Shown: in pieces, positions 11,261 to 24,611 of the stretch | Numbering within the stretch: the first letter of the stretch is position 1 | How the letters are laid out: each line of letters starts with the position of its first letter | Assembly (NCBI GenBank): GCA_945910035.1 | Contig: CAMDTY010000001.1 | Coordinates: 62,001 to 126,000, forward strand | From: Brachypalpus laphriformis | Lineage: Eukaryota; Arthropoda; Insecta; Diptera; Syrphidae | Direction of reading: 5' to 3' | DNA length: 64,000 nucleotides | The notes under the pieces: model-generated | The model's database searches: none | What the model was told of the DNA's origin: nothing | Seen by the model: only the letters and a program-made list of their open reading frames with translations | Translations under genes and position numbers: made by a program

Positions 11261-12512
11261 ATATTTTTTGTTGACTAGTTTGGATTGGCCGAAACGGCCA
11301 TGCCGGCATCGCCAGACATCGAATTTACCAACCAATCACCGATCCGTGTAATTTCTACGTCATTCGAAGCGTGCATGAGTGCAGATTTCAAATCTGTATC
11401 TGGATTTCCCATGCGGTGCACAGTTTTGGAGAAAATCATATTTTTTGTTGACTAGTTTGGATTGGCCGAAACGGCCATGCCGGCATCGCCATATATCGAA
11501 TTTACCAACCAATCACCGATCCGTGTAATTTCTACGTCATTCGAAGCGTGCATAAGTGCAGATTTCAAATCTGTATCTGGATTTCCCATGCGGTGCACAG
11601 TTTTGGAGAAAATCATATTTTTTGTGACTAGTTTGGATTGGCCGAAACGGCCATGCCGGCATCGCCAGACATCGAATTTTCCGACCAATCACCGATCCGT
11701 GTAATTTCTACGTCATTCGAAGCGTGCGTGTGTGCAGATTTCAAACCTGTATCTGGACTTCCCATGCGGTGCACAGTTTTGGAGAAAATCATATTTTTTG
11801 TTGACTAGTTTGGATTGGCCGAAACGGCCATGCCGGCATCGCCAGACATCGAATTTTCCGACCAATCACCGATCCGTGTAATTTCTACGTCATTCGAAGC
11901 GTGCATGAGTGCAGATTTCAAATCTGTATCTGGACTTCCCATGCGGTGCACAGTTTTGGAGAAAATCATATTTTTTGTTGACTAGTTTGGATTGGCCGAA
12001 ACGGCCATGCCGGCATCGCCAGACATCGAATTTTCCGACCAATCACCGATCCGTGTAATTTCTACGTCATTCGAAGCGTGCGTGTGTGCAGATTTCAAAC
12101 CTGTATCTGGATTTCCCATGCGGTGCACAGTTTTGGAGAAAATCATATTTTTTGTTGACTAGTTTGGATTGGCCGAAACGGGCATGCCGGCATCGCCAAA
12201 TATGGAATTTTCCGACCAATCACCGATCCGTGTAATTTCTACGTCATTCGAAGCGTGCATGAGTGCAGATTTCAAATCTGTATCTGGACTTCCCATGCGG
12301 TGCACAGTTTTGGAGAAAATCATATTTTTTGTTGACTAGTTTGGATTGGCCGAAACGGCCATGCCGGCATCGCCAGATATCGAATTTTCCGACCAATCAC
12401 CGATCCGTGTAATTTCTACGTCATTCGAAGCGTGCATGAGTGCAGATTTCAAATCTGTATCTGGATTTCCCATGCGGTGCACAGTTTTGGAGAAAATCAT
12501 ATTTTTTGTTGA

Positions 12513-15500
12513 CTAGTTTGGATTGGCCGAAACGGGCATGCCGGCATCGCCATATATCGAATTTACCAACCAATCACCGATCCGTGTAATTTCTACGTCA
12601 TTCGAAGCGTGCATAAGTGCAGATTTCAAATCTGTATCTGGATTTCCCATGCGGTGCACAGTTTTGGAGAAAATCATATTTTTTGTGACTAGTTTGGATT
12701 GGCCGAAACGGCCATGCCGGCATCGCCAGACATCGAATTTTCCGACCAATCACCGATCCGTGTAATTTCTACGTCATTCGAAGCGTGCGTGTGTGCAGAT
12801 TTCAAACCTGTATCTGGACTTCCCATGCGGTGCACAGTTTTGGAGAAAATCATATTTTTTGTTGACTAGTTTGGATTGGCCGAAACGGGCATGCCGGCAT
12901 CGCCAAATATGGAATTTTCCGACCAATCACCGATCCGTGTAATTTCTACGTCATTCGACGCGTGCATGTGTGCAGATTTCAAATCTGTATCTGGATTTCC
13001 CATGCGGTGCACAGTTTTGGAGAAAATCATATTTTTTGTTGACTAGTTTGGATTGGCCGAAACGGCCATGCCGGCATCGCCAGATATCGAATTTTCCGAC
13101 CAATCACCGATCCGTGTAATTTCTACGTCATTCGAAGCGTGCATGAGTGCAGATTTCAAATCTGTATCTGGATTTCCCATGCGGTGCACAGTTTTGGAGA
13201 AAATCATATTTTTTGTTGACTAGTTTGGATTGGCCGAAACGGGCATGCCGGCATCGCCATATATCGAATTTACCAACCAATCACCGATCCGTGTAATTTC
13301 TACGTCATTCGAAGCGTGCATAAGTGCAGATTTCAAATCTGTATCTGGATTTCCCATGCGGTGCACAGTTTTGGAGAAAATCATATTTTTTGTGACTAGT
13401 TTGGATTGGCCGAAACGGCCATGCCGGCATCGCCAGACATCGAATTTTCCGACCAATCACCGATCCGTGTAATTTCTACGTCATTCGAAGCGTGCATAAG
13501 TGCAGATTTCAAATCTGTATCTGGATTTCCCATGCGGTGCACAGTTTTGGAGAAAATCATATTTTTTGTGACTAGTTTGGATTGGCCGAAACGGCCATGC
13601 CGGCATCGCCAGACATCGAATTTTCCGACCAATCACCGATCCGTGTAATTTCTACGTCATTCGAAGCGTGCGTGTGTGCAGATTTCAAACCTGTATCTGG
13701 ACTTCCCATGCGGTGCACAGTTTTGGAGAAAATCATATTTTTTGTTGACTAGTTTGGATTGGCCGAAACGGCCATGCCGGCATCGCCAGACATCGAATTT
13801 TCCGACCAATCACCGATCCGTGTAATTTCTACGTCATTCGAAGCGTGCATGAGTGCAGATTTCAAATCTGTATCTGGACTTCCCATGCGGTGCACAGTTT
13901 TGGAGAAAATCATATTTTTTGTTGACTAGTTTGGATTGGCCGAAACGGCCATGCCGGCATCGCCAGACATCGAATTTTCCGACCAATCACCGATCCGTGT
14001 AATTTCTACGTCATTCGAAGCGTGCGTGTGTGCAGATTTCAAACCTGTATCTGGATTTCCCATGCGGTGCACAGTTTTGGAGAAAATCATATTTTTTGTT
14101 GACTAGTTTGGATTGGCCGAAACGGGCATGCCGGCATCGCCATATATCGAATTTACCAACCAATCACCGATCCGTGTAATTTCTACGTCATTCGAAGCGT
14201 GCATAAGTGCAGATTTCAAATCTGTATCTGGATTTCCCATGCGGTGCACAGTTTTGGAGAAAATCATATTTTTTGTGACTAGTTTGGATTGGCCGAAACG
14301 GCCATGCCGGCATCGCCAGACATCGAATTTTCCGACCAATCACCGATCCGTGTAATTTCTACGTCATTCGAAGCGTGCGTGTGTGCAGATTTCAAACCTG
14401 TATCTGGATTTCCCATGCGGTGCACAGTTTTGGAGAAAATCATATTTTTTGTTGACTAGTTTGGATTGGCCGAAACGGGCATGCCGGCATCGCCAAATAT
14501 GGAATTTTCCGACCAATCACCGATCCGTGTAATTTCTACGTCATTCGAAGCGTGCATGAGTGCAGATTTCAAATCTGTATCTGGACTTCCCATGCGGTGC
14601 ACAGTTTTGGAGAAAATCATATTTTTTGTTGACTAGTTTGGATTGGCCGAAACGGCCATGCCGGCATCGCCAGATATCGAATTTTCCGACCAATCACCGA
14701 TCCGTGTAATTTCTACGTCATTCGAAGCGTGCATGAGTGCAGATTTCAAATCTGTATCTGGATTTCCCATGCGGTGCACAGTTTTGGAGAAAATCATATT
14801 TTTTGTTGACTAGTTTGGATTGGCCGAAACGGGCATGCCGGCATCGCCATATATCGAATTTACCAACCAATCACCGATCCGTGTAATTTCTACGTCATTC
14901 GAAGCGTGCATAAGTGCAGATTTCAAATCTGTATCTGGATTTCCCATGCGGTGCACAGTTTTGGAGAAAATCATATTTTTTGTGACTAGTTTGGATTGGC
15001 CGAAACGGCCATGCCGGCATCGCCAGACATCGAATTTTCCGACCAATCACCGATCCGTGTAATTTCTACGTCATTCGAAGCGTGCGTGTGTGCAGATTTC
15101 AAACCTGTATCTGGACTTCCCATGCGGTGCACAGTTTTGGAGAAAATCATATTTTTTGTTGACTAGTTTGGATTGGCCGAAACGGGCATGCCGGCATCGC
15201 CAAATATGGAATTTTCCGACCAATCACCGATCCGTGTAATTTCTACGTCATTCGACGCGTGCATGTGTGCAGATTTCAAATCTGTATCTGGATTTCCCAT
15301 GCGGTGCACAGTTTTGGAGAAAATCATATTTTTTGTTGACTAGTTTGGATTGGCCGAAACGGCCATGCCGGCATCGCCAGATATCGAATTTTCCGACCAA
15401 TCACCGATCCGTGTAATTTCTACGTCATTCGAAGCGTGCATGAGTGCAGATTTCAAATCTGTATCTGGATTTCCCATGCGGTGCACAGTTTTGGAGAAAA

Positions 15501-15516
15501 TCATATTTTTTGTTGA
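12513..15516 (+). repeat. 707-bp 4-mer higher-order repeat
   Basis: Unit order is CGGGC-CATATAT-GCATAAG (with the 1-bp deletion), AGACATC-GCGTGTG, CGGGC-AAATATGG, AGATATC-GCATGAG: 3 x 177 + 176 = 707. Full units lie at 12,513-13,219, 14,103-14,809 and 14,810-15,516; 13,220-14,102 is an altered unit with an inserted AGACATC-GCATAAG monomer, itself 176 bp. In units 1 and 3 the third monomer has GACGCG-GCATGTG, in unit 2 GCATGAG, so a larger 2,297-bp (13-monomer) period relates units 1 and 3. Confidence 0.8.
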
Positions 15517-15859
15517 CTAGTTTGGATTGGCCGAAACGGGCATGCCGGCATCGCCATATATCGAATTTACCAACCAATCACCGATCCGTGTAATTTCTAC
15601 GTCATTCGAAGCGTGCATAAGTGCAGATTTCAAATCTGTATCTGGATTTCCCATGCGGTGCACAGTTTTGGAGAAAATCATATTTTTTGTGACTAGTTTG
15701 GATTGGCCGAAACGGCCATGCCGGCATCGCCAGACATCGAATTTTCCGACCAATCACCGATCCGTGTAATTTCTACGTCATTCGAAGCGTGCATGAGTGC
15801 AGATTTCAAATCTGTATCTGGATTTCCCATGCGGTGCACAGTTTTGGAGAAAATCATAT

Positions 15860-17160
15860 TTTTTGTTGACTAGTTTGGATTGGCCGAAACGGCCATGCCG
15901 GCATCGCCAGATATCGAATTTTCCGACCAATCACCGATCCGTGTAATTTCTACGTCATTCGAAGCGTGCATGAGTGCAGATTTCAAATCTGTATCTGGAT
16001 TTCCCATGCGGTGCACAGTTTTGGAGAAAATCATATTTTTTGTTGACTAGTTTGGATTGGCCGAAACGACCATGCCGGCATCGCCAGATATCGAATTTTC
16101 CGACCAATCACCGATCCATGTAATTTCTACGTCATTCGAAGCGTGCATAAGTGCAGATTTCAAATCTGTATCTGGATTTCCCATGCGGTGCACAGTTTTG
16201 GAGAAAATCATATTTTTTGTTGACTAGTTTGGATTGGCCGAAACGGCCATGCCGGCATCGCCAGATATCGAATTTTCCGACCAATCACCGACTCGTGTAA
16301 TTTCTACGTCATTCGAAGCGTGCATGTGTGCAGATTTCAAATCTGTATCTGGATTTCCCATGCGGTGCACAGTTTTGGAGAAAATCATATTTTTTGTTGA
16401 CTAGTTTGGATTGGCCGAAACGACCATGCCGGCATCGCCAGATATCGAATTTTCCGACCAATCACCGATCCATGTAATTTCTACGTCATTCGAAGCGTGC
16501 ATAAGTGCAGATTTCAAATCTGTATCTGGATTTCCCATGCGGTGCACAGTTTTGGAGAAAATCATATTTTTTGTTGACTAGTTTGGATTGGCCGATTTCC
16601 CATGCGGTGCACAGTTTTGGAGAAAATCATATTTTTTGTTGACTAGTTTGGATTGGCCGAAACGGGCATGCCGGCATCGCCAAATATGGAATTTTCCGAC
16701 CAATCACCGATCTGTGTAATTTCTACGTCATTCGAAGCGTGCATGAGTGCAGATTTCAAATCTGTATCTGGATTTCCCATGCGGTGCACAGTTTTGGAGA
16801 AAATCATATTTTTTGTTGACTAGTTTGGATTGGCCGAAACGGGCATGCCGGCATCGCCAAATATGGAATTTTCCGACCAATCACCGATCCGTGTAATTTC
16901 TACGTCATTCGACGCGTGCATGTGTGCAGATTTCAAATCTGTATCTGGATTTCCCATGCGGTGCACAGTTTTGGAGAAAATCATATTTTTTGTTGACTAG
17001 TTTGGATTGGCCGAAACGGCCATGCCGGCATCGCCAGATATCGAATTTTCCGACCAATCACCGATCCGTGTAATTTCTACGTCATTCGAAGCGTGCATGA
17101 GTGCAGATTTCAAATCTGTATCTGGATTTCCCATGCGGTGCACAGTTTTGGAGAAAATCA
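15860..17160 (+). repeat. Block with truncated monomer, copy 2
   Basis: Second copy of the 9.96-11.26 kb block, with the same two CGACC-CATGTAAT monomers, the GACTCG variant and the 65-bp unit. One private difference is GATCTGTG near 16,713. Homology fades after the AGATATC-GCATGAG monomer at about 17.1 kb. Confidence 0.8.
16573..16637 (+). repeat. Truncated 65-bp satellite unit, copy 2
   Basis: GTTGACT motifs at 16,573 and 16,638 are 65 bp apart, with the same GGCCGA/TTTCCC junction as at 10.69 kb. The shared junction shows that both copies come from one deletion followed by duplication of the surrounding block. Confidence 0.9.
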
Positions 17161-18369
17161 TATTTTTTGTTGACTAGTTTGGATTGGCCGAAACGGCCAT
17201 GCCGGCATCGCCAGATATCGAATTTTCCGACCAATCACCGATCCGTGTAATTTCTACGTCATTCGAAGCGTGCATGAGTGCAGATTTCAAATCTGTATCT
17301 GGATTTCCCATGCGGTGCACAGTTTTGGAGAAAATCATATTTTTTGTTGACTAGTTTGGATTGGCCGAAACGGGCATGCCGGCATCGCCATATATCGAAT
17401 TTACCAACCAATCACCGATCCGTGTAATTTCTACGTCATTCGAAGCGTGCATAAGTGCAGATTTCAAATCTGTATCTGGATTTCCCATGCGGTGCACAGT
17501 TTTGGAGAAAATCATATTTTTTGTGACTAGTTTGGATTGGCCGAAACGGGCATGCCGGCATCGCCAAATATGGAATTTTCCGACCAATCACCGATCCGTG
17601 TAATTTCTACGTCATTCGAAGCGTGCGTGTGTGCAGATTTCAAACCTGTATCTGGACTTCCCATGCGGTGCACAGTTTTGGAGAAAATCATATTTTTTGT
17701 TGACTAGTTTGGATTGGCCGAAACGGCCATGCCGGCATCGCCAGATATCGAATTTTCCGACCAATCACCGATCCGTGTAATTTCTACGTCATTCGAAGCG
17801 TGCATGAGTGCAGATTTCAAATCTGTATCTGGATTTCCCATGCGGTGCACAGTTTTGGAGAAAATCATATTTTTTGTTGACTAGTTTGGATTGGCCGAAA
17901 CGGGCATGCCGGCATCGCCATATATCGAATTTACCAACCAATCACCGATCCGTGTAATTTCTACGTCATTCGAAGCGTGCATAAGTGCAGATTTCAAATC
18001 TGTATCTGGATTTCCCATGCGGTGCACAGTTTTGGAGAAAATCATATTTTTTGTGACTAGTTTGGATTGGCCGAAACGGCCATGCCGGCATCGCCAGACA
18101 TCGAATTTTCCGACCAATCACCGATCCGTGTAATTTCTACGTCATTCGAAGCGTGCGTGTGTGCAGATTTCAAACCTGTATCTGGACTTCCCATGCGGTG
18201 CACAGTTTTGGAGAAAATCATATTTTTTGTTGACTAGTTTGGATTGGCCGAAACGGCCATGCCGGCATCGCCAGATATCGAATTTTCCGACCAATCACCG
18301 ATCCGTGTAATTTCTACGTCATTCGAAGCGTGCATGAGTGCAGATTTCAAATCTGTATCTGGATTTCCC

Positions 18370-19070
18370 ATGCGGTGCACAGTTTTGGAGAAAATCATAT
18401 TTTTTGTTGACTAGTTTGGATTGGCCGAAACGGCCATGCCGGCATCGCCATATGTCGAATTTACCAACCAATCACCGATCCGTGTAATTTCTACGTCATT
18501 CGAAGCGTGCATAAGTGCAGATTTCAAATCTGTATCTGGATTTCCCATGCGGTGCACAGTTTTGGAGAAAATCATATTTTTTGTTGACTAGTTTGGATTG
18601 GCCGAAACGGCCATGCCGGCATCGCCAGACATCGAATTTTCCGACCAATCACCGATCCGTGTAATTTCTACGTCATTCGAAGCGTGCGTGTGTGCAGATT
18701 TCAAATCTGTATCTGGATTTCCCATGCGGTGCACAGTTTTGGAGAAAATCATATTTTTTGTTGACTAGTTTGGATTGGCCGAAACGGCCATGCCGGCATC
18801 GCCATATGTCGAATTTACCAACCAATCACCGATCCGTGTAATTTCTACGTCATTCGAAGCGTGCATAAGTGCAGATTTCAAATCTGTATCTGGATTTCCC
18901 ATGCGGTGCACAGTTTTGGAGAAAATCATATTTTTTGTTGACTAGTTTGGATTGGCCGAAACGGCCATGCCGGCATCGCCAGACATCGAATTTTCCGACC
19001 AATCACCGATCCGTGTAATTTCTACGTCATTCGAAGCGTGCGTGTGTGCAGATTTCAAACCTGTATCTGG
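18370..19070 (+). repeat. 354-bp dimer repeat with CATATGTCG variant
   Basis: The variant CATATGTCG occurs only at about 18,454 and 18,808, 354 bp (2 x 177) apart, alternating with AGACATC-GCGTGTG monomers. This short dimeric run lies at the boundary between the 176-bp-monomer domain and the 11-mer domain. Confidence 0.7.
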
Positions 19071-19309
19071 ATTTCCCATGCGGTGCACAGTTTTGGAGAA
19101 AATCATATTTTTTGTTGACTAGTTTGGATTGGCCGAAACGGGCATGCCGGCATCGCCATATATCGAATTTACCAACCAATCACCGATCCGTGTAATTTCT
19201 ACGTCATTCGAAGCGTGCATAAGTGCAGATTTCAAATCTGTATCTGGATTTCCCATGCGGTGCACAGTTTTGGAGAAAATCATATTTTTTGTTGACTAGT
19301 TTGGATTGG

Positions 19310-22300
19310 CCGAAACGGGCATGCCGGCATCGCCAAATATGGAATTTTCCGACCAATCGCCGATCCGTGTAATTTCTACGTCATTCGAAGCGTGCGTGTG
19401 TGCAGATTTCAAATCTGTATCTGGATTTCCCATGCGGTCCACAGTTTTGGAGAAAATAATATTTTTTGTTGACTAGTTTGGATTGGCCGAAACGGGCATG
19501 CCGGCATCGCCAAATATGGAATTTTCCGACCAATCACCGATCCGTGTAATTTCTACGTCATTCGAAGCGTGCATGAGTGCAGATTTCAAATCTGTATCTG
19601 GATTTCCCATGCGGTGCACAGTTTTGGAGAAAATCATATTTTTTGTTGACTAGTTTGGATTGGCCGAAACGGGCATGCCGGCATCGCCACATATCGAATT
19701 TACCAACCAATCACCGATCCGTGTAATTTCTACGTCATTCGAAGCGTGCATAAGTGCAGATTTCAAATCTGTATCTGGATTTCCCATGCGGTGCACAGTT
19801 TTGGAGAAAATCATATTTTTTGTTGACTAGTTTGGATTGGCCGAAACGGCCATGCCGGCATCGCCAGACATCGAATTTTCCGACCAATCACCGATCCGTG
19901 TAATTTCTACGTCATTCGAAGCGTGCGTGTGTGCAGATTTCAAACCTGTATCTGGATTTCCCATGCGGTGCACAGTTTTGGAGAAAATCATATTTTTTGT
20001 TGACTAGTTTGGATTGGCCGAAACGGGCATGCCGGCATCGCCAAATATGGAATTTTCCGACCAATCACCGATCCGTGTAATTTCTACGTCATTCGAAGCG
20101 TGCATGTGTGCAGATTTCAAATCTGTATCTGGATTTCCCATGCGGTGCACAGTTTTGGAGAAAATCATATTTTTTGTTGATTAGTTTGGATTGGCCGAAA
20201 CGGGCATGCCGGCATCGCCAAATATGGAATTTTCCGACCAATCACCGATCCGTGTAATTTCTACGTCATTCGAAGCGTGCATGTGTGCAGATTTCAAATC
20301 TGTATCTGGATTTCCCATGCGGTGCACAGTTTTGGAGAAAATCATATTTTTTGTTGACTAGTTTGGATTGGCCGAAACGGCCATGCCGGCATCGCCATAT
20401 ATCGAATTTACCAACCAATCACCGATCCGTGTAATTTCTACGTCATTCGAAGCGTGCATGTGTGCAGATTTCAAATCTGTATCTGGATTTCCCATGCGGT
20501 GCACAGTTTTGGAGAAAATCATATTTTTTGTTGATTAGTTTGGATTGGCCGAAACGGGCATGCCGGCATCGCCAAATATGGAATTTTCCGACCAATCACC
20601 GATCCGTGTAATTTCTACGTCATTCGAAGCGTGCATGTGTGCAGATTTCAAATCTGTATCTGGATTTCCCATGCGGTGCACAGTTTTGGAGAAAATCATA
20701 TTTTTTGTTGACTAGTTTGGATTGGCCGAAACGGCCATGCCGGCATCGCCATATATCGAATTTACCAACCAATCACCGATCCGTGTAATTTCTACGTCAT
20801 TCGAAGCGTGCATGTGTGCAGATTTCAAATCTGTATCTGGATTTCCCATGCGGTGCACAGTTTTGGAGAAAATCATATTTTTTGTTGACTAGTTTGGATT
20901 GGCCGAAACGGGCATGCCGGCATCGCCAAATATGGAATTTTCCGACCAATCGCCGATCCGTGTAATTTCTACGTCATTCGAAGCGTGCGTGTGTGCAGAT
21001 TTCAAATCTGTATCTGGATTTCCCATGCGGTGCACAGTTTTGGAGAAAATCATATTTTTTGTTGACTAGTTTGGATTGGCCGAAACGGCCATGCCGGCAT
21101 CGCCATATATCGAATTTACCAACCAATCACCGATCCGTGTAATTTCTACGTCATTCGAAGCGTGCATGTGTGCAGATTTCAAATCTGTATCTGGATTTCC
21201 CATGCGGTGCACAGTTTTGGAGAAAATCATATTTTTTGTTGACTAGTTTGGATTGGCCGAAACGGGCATGCCGGCATCGCCAAATATGGAATTTTCCGAC
21301 CAATCGCCGATCCGTGTAATTTCTACGTCATTCGAAGCGTGCGTGTGTGCAGATTTCAAATCTGTATCTGGATTTCCCATGCGGTCCACAGTTTTGGAGA
21401 AAATAATATTTTTTGTTGACTAGTTTGGATTGGCCGAAACGGGCATGCCGGCATCGCCAAATATGGAATTTTCCGACCAATCACCGATCCGTGTAATTTC
21501 TACGTCATTCGAAGCGTGCATGAGTGCAGATTTCAAATCTGTATCTGGATTTCCCATGCGGTGCACAGTTTTGGAGAAAATCATATTTTTTGTTGACTAG
21601 TTTGGATTGGCCGAAACGGGCATGCCGGCATCGCCACATATCGAATTTACCAACCAATCACCGATCCGTGTAATTTCTACGTCATTCGAAGCGTGCATAA
21701 GTGCAGATTTCAAATCTGTATCTGGATTTCCCATGCGGTGCACAGTTTTGGAGAAAATCATATTTTTTGTTGACTAGTTTGGATTGGCCGAAACGGCCAT
21801 GCCGGCATCGCCAGACATCGAATTTTCCGACCAATCACCGATCCGTGTAATTTCTACGTCATTCGAAGCGTGCGTGTGTGCAGATTTCAAACCTGTATCT
21901 GGATTTCCCATGCGGTGCACAGTTTTGGAGAAAATCATATTTTTTGTTGACTAGTTTGGATTGGCCGAAACGGGCATGCCGGCATCGCCAAATATGGAAT
22001 TTTCCGACCAATCACCGATCCGTGTAATTTCTACGTCATTCGAAGCGTGCATGTGTGCAGATTTCAAATCTGTATCTGGATTTCCCATGCGGTGCACAGT
22101 TTTGGAGAAAATCATATTTTTTGTTGATTAGTTTGGATTGGCCGAAACGGGCATGCCGGCATCGCCAAATATGGAATTTTCCGACCAATCACCGATCCGT
22201 GTAATTTCTACGTCATTCGAAGCGTGCATGTGTGCAGATTTCAAATCTGTATCTGGATTTCCCATGCGGTGCACAGTTTTGGAGAAAATCATATTTTTTG

Positions 22301-22850
22301 TTGACTAGTTTGGATTGGCCGAAACGGCCATGCCGGCATCGCCATATATCGAATTTACCAACCAATCACCGATCCGTGTAATTTCTACGTCATTCGAAGC
22401 GTGCATGTGTGCAGATTTCAAATCTGTATCTGGATTTCCCATGCGGTGCACAGTTTTGGAGAAAATCATATTTTTTGTTGATTAGTTTGGATTGGCCGAA
22501 ACGGGCATGCCGGCATCGCCAAATATGGAATTTTCCGACCAATCACCGATCCGTGTAATTTCTACGTCATTCGAAGCGTGCATGTGTGCAGATTTCAAAT
22601 CTGTATCTGGATTTCCCATGCGGTGCACAGTTTTGGAGAAAATCATATTTTTTGTTGACTAGTTTGGATTGGCCGAAACGGCCATGCCGGCATCGCCATA
22701 TATCGAATTTACCAACCAATCACCGATCCGTGTAATTTCTACGTCATTCGAAGCGTGCATGTGTGCAGATTTCAAATCTGTATCTGGATTTCCCATGCGG
22801 TGCACAGTTTTGGAGAAAATCATATTTTTTGTTGACTAGTTTGGATTGGC
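19310..22850 (+). repeat. 1,947-bp 11-mer higher-order repeat, about 1.8 copies
   Basis: Copy 1 is about 19,310-21,256 and copy 2 is 21,257-22,850 (nine of eleven monomers). Two rare markers confirm the spacing: ATAATATT at 19,456 and 21,403, and CACATATCG at about 19,690 and 21,637, each 1,947 bp (11 x 177) apart. The unit contains AGACATC-GCGTGTG, two GATTAG-CGGGC-AAATATGG monomers that each precede a CATATAT-GCATGTG monomer, and CGGGC monomers with CAATCGCC. Copy 2 ends where an AGACATC-GCGTGTG monomer replaces the expected CAATCGCC monomer. Confidence 0.85.
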
Positions 22851-24611
22851 CGAAACGGCCATGCCGGCATCGCCAGACATCGAATTTTCCGACCAATCAC
22901 CGATCCGTGTAATTTCTACGTCATTCGAAGCGTGCGTGTGTGCAGATTTCAAACCTGTATCTGGATTTCCCATGCGGTGCACAGTTTTGGAGAAAATCAT
23001 ATTTTTTGTTGATTAGTTTGGATTGGCCGAAACGGGCATGCCGGCATCGCCAAATATGGAATTTTCCGACCAATCACCGATCCGTGTAATTTCTACGTCA
23101 TTCGAAACGTGCATGTGTGCAGATTTCAAATCTGTATCTGGATTTCCCATGCGGTGCACAGTTTTGGAGAAAATCATATTTTTTGTTGACTAGTTTGGAT
23201 TGGCCGAAACGGGCATGCCGGCATCGCCAAATATGGAATTTTCCGACCAATCACCGATCCGTGTAATTTCTACGTCATTCGAAGCGTGCATGTGTGCAGA
23301 TTTCAAATCTGTATCTGGATTTCCCATGCGGTGCACAGTTTTGGAGAAAATCATATTTTTTGTTGACTAGTTTGGATTGGCCGAAACGGGCATGCCGGCA
23401 TCGCCAAATATGGAATTTTCCGACCAATCACCGATCCGTATAATTTCTACGTCATTCGAAGCGTGCATGTGTGCAGATTTCAAATCTGTATCTGGATTTC
23501 CCATGCGGTGCACAGTTTTGGAGAAAATCATATTTTTTGTTGATTAGTTTGGATTGGCCGAAACGGGCATGCCGGCATCGCCAAATATGGAATTTTCCGA
23601 CCAATCACCGATCCGTGTAATTTCTACGTCATTCGAAGCGTGCATGTGTGCAGATTTCAAATCTGTATCTGGATTTCCCATGCGGTGCACAGTTTTGGAG
23701 AAAATCATATTTTTTGTTGACTAGTTTGGATTGGCCGAAACGGCCATGCCGGCATCGCCAGACATCGAATTTTCCGACCAATCACCGATCCGTGTAATTT
23801 CTACGTCATTCGAAGCGTGCATGAGTGCAGATTTCAAATCTGTATCTGGACTTCCCATGCGGTGCACAGTTTTGGAGAAAATCATATTTTTTGTTGACTA
23901 GTTTGGATTGGCCGAAACGGCCATGCCGGCATCGCCAGATATCGAATTTTCCGACCAATCACCGATCCGTGTAATTTCTACGTCATTCGAAGCGTGCATG
24001 AGTGCAGATTTCAAATCTGTATCTGGACTTCCCATGCGGTGCACAGTTTTGGAGAAAATCATATTTTTTGTTGACTAGTTTGGATTGGCCGAAACGGCCA
24101 TGCCGGCATCGCCAGATATCGAATTTTCCGACCAATCACCGATCCGTGTAATTTCTACGTCATTCGAAGCGTGCATGAGTGCAGATTTCAAATCTGTATC
24201 TGGATTTCCCATGCGGTGCACAGTTTTGGAGAAAATCATATTTTTTGTTGACTAGTTTGGATTGGCCGAAACGGGCATGCCGGCATCGCCATATATCGAA
24301 TTTACCAACCAATCACCGATCCGTGTAATTTCTACGTCATTCGAAGCGTGCATAAGTGCAGATTTCAAATCTGTATCTGGATTTCCCATGCGGTGCACAG
24401 TTTTGGAGAAAATCATATTTTTTGTTGACTAGTTTGGATTGGCCGAAACGGCCATGCCGGCATCGCCATATATCGAATTTACCAACCAATCACCGATCCG
24501 TGTAATTTCTACGTCATTCGAAGCGTGCATAAGTGCAGATTTCAAATCTGTATCTGGATTTCCCATGCGGTGCACAGTTTTGGAGAAAATCATATTTTTT
24601 GTTGATTAGTT

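Larger units (their letters stand above)
3718..18134 (+). repeat. Array domain marked by fifteen 176-bp monomers (GTGACTAG deletion)
   Basis: One T is lost from GTTGACTAG at about 3,779, 5,370, 6,964, 7,316, 9,614, 9,790, 11,624, 12,686, 13,393, 13,569, 14,276, 14,983, 15,690, 17,524 and 18,054. None occurs before 3.7 kb or after 18.1 kb. Most sit in the same context (CGGGC-CATATAT-GCATAAG followed by AGACATC), so they descend from one event copied by unequal exchange, and are not sequencing noise. The shift moves the reading frame past the stops and creates 78-80-residue ORFs on both strands; these are not genes. Confidence 0.85.
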
